A DNA stretch of 26,820 nt, from the NCBI GenBank assembly GCA_035315685.1, contig DATFXR010000901.1, positions 1 to 26,820 of the forward strand, read 5' to 3'. The position numbers were made by a program, and so were the translations under genes. This DNA comes from QHWK01 sp035315685. Lineage in GTDB: Bacteria; Acidobacteriota; Vicinamibacteria; Vicinamibacterales; CAVVIG01. This document shows, one piece after another, positions 22,313 to 26,820 of this stretch. Below the pieces are notes generated by a model, which ran no database searches, was not told where the DNA came from, and saw only the letters and a program-made list of their open reading frames with translations. Position 1 is the stretch's first letter. Every line of letters begins with the position of its first letter.

Positions 22313-25003
22313 TCACTCCTCCCGCAGTGCTTCGATCGGTTCGAGGCGCGCGGCGCGCAGCGCGGGCAGATAGCTCGCCAGCAAGGCGACGATGCCGAGA
22401 CCGGCGACGGCCGTCGCAATCGTCGCAGGATCCGCGGGATGGAGCCCGAAGAGCAGCGTCGCCGCCGTGCGCGCTGCAGCAATCGCGAGCGCCGTGCCGA
22501 GCGCAACCCCGGCGATGAGCAGCATGCTCGCTTCGCGCATCACCATCCGGACCACGGTGCGCCGGTCGGCGCCGAGCGCGATCCTGATTCCGATTTCGTT
22601 TCTCCGTCGCGCAACCATGTACGACATGACGCCGTAGAGGCCGATCGTCGCAATCACTGCGGCGAGCGCGCCGAAGAAACCCGACAGCGTCGCCATCAAC
22701 CGCTCACGCACCAGCGAATCGCGCACCAGCGACGGCAGCGTCTGGAACTGCACGATGATGCCGCTGTTGATCTGACCGAGTGCCGCCGTCGCCGCGGGCG
22801 TGATCGTCGTCAACGGCGCCTTCGATCGCAACACGACCTGCAGGAACGGATCGGGCTTCAACGCCTGAGACGATGCGAAGTAGGCCAGCGGGATGAAGGC
22901 TTCGCGCAGATCGGTGTACTTCGTGTCCTTGACGACGCCGATGATCCGGCAGAGCGGCCGTGGTTGCCCCGGCGGTTCGTCGATCTGAAACGCGCGTCCG
23001 ATCGGATTCTGTCCCGGGAAGAACTTCTGCGCGAACAACTGCGTGACGATCACCACCTTTTCCGCGCCAGGCATGTCGCGCTCGGCGAAGTCGCGCCCGG
23101 CGAGCAGCGGCGTGCCCATGGTGCGGAAATAGCCGGCGCTGACCTCGTTGATGTTGACGTTGTCAGGGTACTTCTTTCCGTCGATGACGATGTTGTTGTT
23201 CCAGCCGCTGCCGCTCACCGGGATGATGAACGCCTGCGCCGCCGAGGAGACACCCGGCAGCGCCGCGAGCCTGGACGTGATCTCGGCGAACGACGCCGGC
23301 CGCCGCTCGTCCGGAATCCCGGCGCGGCGCAGGTCCATGTTGAGGATGAGAATGCCGTCCTGTCGAAAGCCGGCGTCGAGCGTGAGGAGATTGCGCAGGC
23401 TGCGAACGAACAGCCCCGCTCCGACGACCAGCACCAGCGACAGCGCGACCTGCGCGACGACCAGCACGCGGCGCACGCCGAAGCGTTCGTGCGGATCGGT
23501 CGATCCGCGGCTGGCGGACTTCATCGCGCTCGCCGGCGCCGTGCCGGTCGCGCGAAGCGCAGGGGCCAATCCGACGACCAGGCAGGTGAGCACCGCGAGC
23601 GCCGCGGTGAACGCGAAGATCCGCCAGTCGAGCGAGAGCGCGACGAAGATCCGGTTGTTCTCCGTTCGCAGAAAATCGACGAGGAACTGGCTGAGCCACT
23701 GCGCGAGGATCGCGCCGGCCGCTGCGCCCGCGGCGGCAATCAGCAGGCTCTCCGCAAGCAGTTGACGCACGATGCGGCCGCGCGAAGCGCCGATCGCGAG
23801 ACGCACGGCGATCTCGCGCTCGCGTGCGGTCGCACGGGCAAGCATCAGGTTGGCGAGGTTCGCGCAAGCGATCAACAGCACGAGACCGGTCGTCGCGAGC
23901 AGCAGCCAGAGCGGCGACTCGTACTGGCGGCGCAGCTGGGAGATGCCGGTGCCCGCTTGATAGGCGCCGATCTTGAAGTCGAGGTAGTGCTTCGCGTCTT
24001 CCGCGCGGTATTCCGGCAACGTCGCCTGGAAAACCGGCGCGGAGATCGAGGTGAGCTGCGCGCGCGCCTGCTCGAGCGTGACACCCGGCTTCAGCCGGCC
24101 CATCGCGCCGAGAAACCAGACGGCTTTCCTGTCGAGCACCGTCTGCGCCCCGCGCGAGATCGGCTCCGCACAGAGCGGGACGGCCACGTCGAACGCGCGC
24201 CCGACTTCGACGCCAAAGAAGCTGGCTGGCGTCACGCCGACAATGCCGAACGGGTGACCGTCGAGCGTGATCGAGCGGCCGATGACCGACGGGTCGCCGC
24301 CGTAGTCGCGTTGCCAGAAGCCATAGCCGAGCACGGCCGGCGGCGCGTCGCAGGCGCGCCGGTCGTCTGCCGACGTCAGCGTCCGCCCGATTAGTGCCGG
24401 GACGCCGAGGCCGCTGAAGAAGTCGCCGCTCACCCACAGGCCCTGCGCCGTCCGCGCTTCGCCGCTCGTCGTCAGATCGAACCCGACGCCGCTCCATGCG
24501 AACACCGAGGAGAGCACCTGCTGGCGATCGCGAATCTGTTCCCACAGCGGGTTCGTCAGGCTCGGTCGGCGTCCCGAGAACTGGCCGGTGCGTCCGCCGA
24601 CCGGGTCGGCGATGCGTATCTCGAGCAGTTCCTCCGGACTCTTCACTGGCAACGTGCGAATCCTCACGGCGTCGAGCAACTGAAAGATCGCCGTATTGGC
24701 GCCGATGCCGAGCGCGAGCGACAGAATCGCCACGACGGCGAACGCCGGGTTGAGGCGCAGCAGCCGTGCTCCGTACTTCAAATCCCGCCAGACGCTGTCG
24801 ACGAGCGTCAGCGTGTTCATCTGATAGATCTCCTCGCGTACGAGCGTCGCGTTGCCGAGCTTGCGGCGCGCGGCGTCGCGCGCCGCGGCCGGTGCCATGC
24901 CGCGGGCGATGTTCTCCTCGGTTTCGATCGCGAGGTACGACTCGAGCTCACGGGCACGCTCGTCGTCCCACCGGCTTCGCCGGAAAAAGCGCGTCAGGCT
25001 CAC
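22313..25003 (-). CDS. ADOP-type ABC permease (MacB_PCD/FtsX, duplicated)
   Basis: Encodes 896 residues from GTG 25003, which overlaps the PadR stop by 4 nt (GTGA). Residues 1-60 are a charged helical prefix (E-L-E-S-Y-L ... A-R-R-K-L-G-N) found in this family. A first membrane span (about 75-100, A-L-G-I-G-A-N-T-A-I-F) is followed by a MacB-type outer domain. Three spans form FtsX block one, including L-L-I-A-C-A-N-L-A-N-L-M-L-A-R-A. A further spanning segment, a second outer domain and a final FtsX block (R-R-N-E-I-G-I-R-I-A-L-G-A) complete it. The family, Acidobacterial duplicated orphan permeases, lacks its own ATPase; none is nearby. The substrate is unknown: lipids, peptides or drugs are possible by analogy with MacB. 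Confidence 0.92.
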   Translation of the reverse strand: MSLTRFFRRSRWDDERARELESYLAIETEENIARGMAPAAARDAARRKLGNATLVREEIYQMNTLTLVDSVWRDLKYGARLLRLNPAFAVVAILSLALGIGANTAIFQLLDAVRIRTLPVKSPEELLEIRIADPVGGRTGQFSGRRPSLTNPLWEQIRDRQQVLSSVFAWSGVGFDLTTSGEARTAQGLWVSGDFFSGLGVPALIGRTLTSADDRRACDAPPAVLGYGFWQRDYGGDPSVIGRSITLDGHPFGIVGVTPASFFGVEVGRAFDVAVPLCAEPISRGAQTVLDRKAVWFLGAMGRLKPGVTLEQARAQLTSISAPVFQATLPEYRAEDAKHYLDFKIGAYQAGTGISQLRRQYESPLWLLLATTGLVLLIACANLANLMLARATAREREIAVRLAIGASRGRIVRQLLAESLLIAAAGAAAGAILAQWLSQFLVDFLRTENNRIFVALSLDWRIFAFTAALAVLTCLVVGLAPALRATGTAPASAMKSASRGSTDPHERFGVRRVLVVAQVALSLVLVVGAGLFVRSLRNLLTLDAGFRQDGILILNMDLRRAGIPDERRPASFAEITSRLAALPGVSSAAQAFIIPVSGSGWNNNIVIDGKKYPDNVNINEVSAGYFRTMGTPLLAGRDFAERDMPGAEKVVIVTQLFAQKFFPGQNPIGRAFQIDEPPGQPRPLCRIIGVVKDTKYTDLREAFIPLAYFASSQALKPDPFLQVVLRSKAPLTTITPAATAALGQINSGIIVQFQTLPSLVRDSLVRERLMATLSGFFGALAAVIATIGLYGVMSYMVARRRNEIGIRIALGADRRTVVRMVMREASMLLIAGVALGTALAIAAARTAATLLFGLHPADPATIATAVAGLGIVALLASYLPALRAARLEPIEALREE

Positions 25004-25347
25004 GCGGGCTTCAGAATCCGATTGACCGCGCGGACGATCTCGTCCCACCGGCTGGTCTGCGCGGCAAGCTGTTGTCGGCCGGTCGTGGTCAGCCGGTAAT
25101 AGCGAGCACGACGGTTGTTTTCCGATGTACCCCAGAACGAGGCGATCCAGCCGCGGTCCTCGAGCCGATGCAGCGCTGGATACAGCGATCCATGCTCCAC
25201 CTGCAGCACATCGTCCGACTGGCGTTCGATCGCGTACGCGATGCTGTGGCCATGTGCGGCGCCGACCGCCAGGGTTTTCAGGATCAACAGGTCGAGTGTC
25301 CCCTGGAGCATTTCGCCTTGAATAGGCGCATTTCCTCGCTTCGGCAT
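25000..25347 (-). CDS. PadR-family transcription regulator of the ADOP permease
   Basis: Encodes 115 residues from ATG 25347. The winged-helix motif is typical of PadR: L-Q-G-T-L-D-L-L-I-L-K-T-L, then H-G-H-S-I-A-Y-A-I, then H-G-S-L-Y-P-A-L-H-R-L-E-D-R-G-W-I, then A-R-Y-Y-R-L-T-T-T-G. An in-frame ATG at 25368 was not chosen because a TATGAT lies between it and 25347. The regulator overlaps the permease by GTGA, a pairing common for ADOP permeases, and presumably represses the operon until a ligand or stress signal appears. The TACTCC-N15-GGAGTA palindrome just upstream is a candidate operator. Confidence 0.92.
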   Translation of the reverse strand: MPKRGNAPIQGEMLQGTLDLLILKTLAVGAAHGHSIAYAIERQSDDVLQVEHGSLYPALHRLEDRGWIASFWGTSENNRRARYYRLTTTGRQQLAAQTSRWDEIVRAVNRILKPA

Positions 25348-25356
25348 GGTCCAGGC

Positions 25357-25362
25357 ATCATA
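25357..25362 (-). promoter_or_regulatory. -10 element (TATGAT) of the padR-permease operon
   Basis: TATGAT lies 9 nt before ATG 25347, leaderless-type spacing. It overlaps the end of the GGAGTA half-site of the palindrome, read on the minus strand, so repressor binding would block polymerase. Confidence 0.5.
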
Positions 25363-25387
25363 CTCCACTCGATCATCTACCGGAGTA
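25361..25387. promoter_or_regulatory. Palindromic candidate PadR operator
   Basis: TACTCC at 25361-25366 and GGAGTA at 25382-25387 are perfect complements with a 15-bp spacer. The right-hand copy on the minus strand runs into the -10. Dimeric PadR repressors bind such inverted repeats; assignment to this protein is inference. Confidence 0.45.
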
Positions 25388-25547
25388 GTTGGACGGAAGC
25401 GCGGAGAAAAAGTTTGCTGGACTCCGAGCGAGCTTCGGCGAGGCTCGACGCGTCCGAGGCGCGAAGGCGGCAGGGTGGCGACCTCGTCCGGCCTGCGAGG
25501 CCGGACCTAGATGTGCGCGCGCGCATGCAGGTGCGGCTGGCTCGCCC

Positions 25548-26555
25548 TCAGGATCGGCCGGAAAAGAACGAAGGCAGCGGCAGGTCGCGCATCGTGTGAA
25601 GCCCGGGCGAGGCGTTGATCACCCGGGCGATCGAGTTGACGACGATCGACGCGGTGGCGACGTCGCCATGAATGCCGCCGGCGATCCGCATCGACAGATT
25701 CGGCGATCCCTCGATCTCGACTGAATCGAACGTGTCCGGCGATCCGAGATACGCCTCCATGTGGAGCTTGATGACCGGCTCACTTTTACGGTAGCCGACG
25801 CCGTCCTGCACGATGCCGGCGACATATCCGGGATCGACGGCGAGGTATTCGCTCGAGATCGTCACCGTGGCAAGCTTCGGCTGGATCTCGTCGGTGATGC
25901 GATCGAGCGTCCAGCCGAGCGCATCGGCAATCATCGCGATCGACTCCGTCAAACCGACGTGGCGTACGCTGCCGTCATCGACCTTCTTCTGAAACTGCTC
26001 CGTCGTGAGGCCAGCGCCGATCTTCTGCTGGAACGGCAGCCGCCGAATCCGGGCGTCCTGCACGCGATTGACGACGACGCGGTCGACGCGTTCGCAGACC
26101 GCGGTGAGCGCAATCGGCAGCGCGTCCATGGCGAAGCCAGGGTTCACGCCGGTGCCGAGCACCGCCACCTTGGCCTTCTTCGCGGCGGCATGAATCTGCC
26201 GCGCCTGACGGATGTGGGTGTAGCCGGGATACGACAGCTCCTCGGTCGTCGACACGATCGGCTTCTTGTATTTCAGGATCGTCTCGATCTCCGGCAGAAT
26301 GCTCTTGATCGACGAGCTGGTGCAGAGCACGACGACATCCGGCTTCGCCGCCTTCAACGCTTTTTCCGCGTCACCAGATACTTTCGCTCCGATTCGCTTG
26401 GGCAGACCGACGACATCGCCGATGTCGCGGCCGACTTTCGCTGGATCGATGTCGATCGCGCCCACGATCTTGAAGCCGGGACGCACGGCAACCTGTTTGA
26501 CAATCGCCGCACCGATTGGTCCGAGCCCGAAGTGCATCACTTTGATGTTGGGCAT
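25548..26555 (-). CDS. NAD(P)-binding dehydrogenase, diaminopentanoate/dihydrodipicolinate-type
   Basis: Encodes 335 residues from ATG 26555. The Rossmann start is K-V-M-H-F-G-L-G-P-I-G-A-A-I (5-18), followed by A-I-D-I-D-P at about 35. V-V-L-C-T-S-S-S and V-S-T-T-E-E-L-S-Y-P and G-T-G-V-N-P-G-F match 2,4-diaminopentanoate dehydrogenase and dihydrodipicolinate-reductase-like proteins. They act on amino-acid-derived substrates in the cytoplasm with NAD(P)H; the true substrate here is unknown, since no ornithine-fermentation or lysine genes are adjacent. A longer frame goes upstream to 26798, but that overlaps the divergent gene and lacks domain sense. TATAAT 9 nt before the ATG supports this start. 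Confidence 0.8.
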   Translation of the reverse strand: MPNIKVMHFGLGPIGAAIVKQVAVRPGFKIVGAIDIDPAKVGRDIGDVVGLPKRIGAKVSGDAEKALKAAKPDVVVLCTSSSIKSILPEIETILKYKKPIVSTTEELSYPGYTHIRQARQIHAAAKKAKVAVLGTGVNPGFAMDALPIALTAVCERVDRVVVNRVQDARIRRLPFQQKIGAGLTTEQFQKKVDDGSVRHVGLTESIAMIADALGWTLDRITDEIQPKLATVTISSEYLAVDPGYVAGIVQDGVGYRKSEPVIKLHMEAYLGSPDTFDSVEIEGSPNLSMRIAGGIHGDVATASIVVNSIARVINASPGLHTMRDLPLPSFFSGRS

Positions 26556-26564
26556 AACCCGCGG

Positions 26565-26570
26565 ATTATA
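26565..26570 (-). promoter_or_regulatory. -10 element (TATAAT) of the dehydrogenase gene
   Basis: A perfect TATAAT is followed by 9 nt and ATG 26555. It overlaps by 4 bp a -10 read on the other strand, so both divergent genes may share one open complex site. Confidence 0.55.
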
Positions 26571-26572
26571 CT
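26567..26572 (+). promoter_or_regulatory. -10 element (TATACT) of the DUF4214-like gene
   Basis: TATACT lies 8 nt before ATG 26581. Together with the minus-strand TATAAT it forms a near-symmetrical site in a 25-bp intergenic gap. Confidence 0.45.
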
Positions 26573-26580
26573 CACGAGCG

Positions 26581-26820
26581 ATGGCGGCGGACCACCCGGG
26601 CGGGCTGACCCGCGAGCACGTGGTGTGGGCGTACCGCCTCCTGCTCGACCGCGATCCCGAGAACGAAGACGTGATCGGGCCGAAGCTGGCCGGCTCACGG
26701 GACACGAGCGAACTCCGGCGGCATCTGATGACGTCGGCGGAGTTCAGAGACAAGAATCCCGACTTCGCGCACACCAACGATCCGACGCTGGTCATCAAGG
26801 AGATCGCGCCGGGCGTGCGT
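26581..26820 (+). CDS. DUF4214-like N-terminus, probable methyltransferase, cut by window end
   Basis: Only the first 80 residues are visible and the frame is open at the window end. The block V-W-A-Y-R-L-L-L-D-R-D-P-E-N-E-D and later L-R-R-H-L-M-T-S-A-E-F-R match the DUF4214-type helical repeat often found before SAM-dependent methyltransferase or glycosyltransferase domains in polysaccharide genes. The catalytic part lies outside, so the enzyme type is a guess. The start follows TATACT by 8 nt and is divergent from the dehydrogenase gene. Confidence 0.6.
   Translation, partial: MAADHPGGLTREHVVWAYRLLLDRDPENEDVIGPKLAGSRDTSELRRHLMTSAEFRDKNPDFAHTNDPTLVIKEIAPGVR

Noticed and set aside
22439..24394. 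Long plus-strand open frame across the permease gene
   Set aside because: The translation is Arg/Asp/Glu-rich without domains and is the complement of a clear FtsX/MacB permease.
23163..24545. Second long minus-strand frame inside the permease gene
   Set aside because: It is out of frame with the permease and has the Arg-rich composition of a shifted frame.
25004..25048. Permease start at 25048
   Set aside because: The extra residues overlap the padR coding end; the GTGA overlap at 25003 is the usual coupled start, and the family prefix begins there.

Overview
The window looks like chromosome from an Acidobacteriota-type soil bacterium, Vicinamibacteria-like. The pointers are family-level: an ADOP-type FtsX/MacB permease paired with a PadR regulator, a membrane Ser/Thr kinase carrying a TolB/WD40-like sensor domain, a winged-helix-FHA regulator, and generally high G+C with strong G/C third positions. 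No rRNA, CRISPR array or phage module was seen.

Left part (1-16250) is an accessory, eroded region. From the left it holds the C-terminal end of a DDE transposase, an intact NAD-dependent epimerase/dehydratase gene, an IS66-type transposase broken by one missing base, and a TIR-transmembrane-repeat protein with near-identical 267-bp repeats. Next, on the minus strand, come a Ser/Thr kinase, a winged-helix-FHA regulator translationally coupled to it (TGATG), an ankyrin-type pseudogene and a secreted protein. Then follow a plus-strand GT-C membrane glycosyltransferase, the broken C-terminus of a GMC oxidoreductase, a secreted carboxypeptidase-regulatory-like protein, a second degraded transposase and a sialidase-like beta-propeller gene of visibly lower G+C. 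The region stops at the 3' end of tRNA-Arg(ACG), a common place for island boundaries.

Right part (16252-26820) looks like orderly chromosome: tRNA-Arg, a GIY-YIG nuclease, a secreted GH3/NagZ-like hydrolase, moaB-moeA (molybdenum cofactor), a zinc-ribbon membrane protein behind a secreted propeller-like protein, the PadR-ADOP permease pair, a Rossmann dehydrogenase related to diaminopentanoate/dihydrodipicolinate dehydrogenases, and the start of a DUF4214-like protein.

Three signals stand out. First, a receptor-like protein has an N-terminal TIR with the expected catalytic Glu, one membrane span and an outer repeat array. Second, several genes have a -10 hexamer only 7-9 nt before the ATG, suggesting leaderless transcription, including two divergent gene pairs separated by only 25-27 bp. 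Third, the kinase and a pThr-binding FHA regulator form a likely one-operon signalling pair. All functions are inferred from motifs read by eye; no database search was possible.
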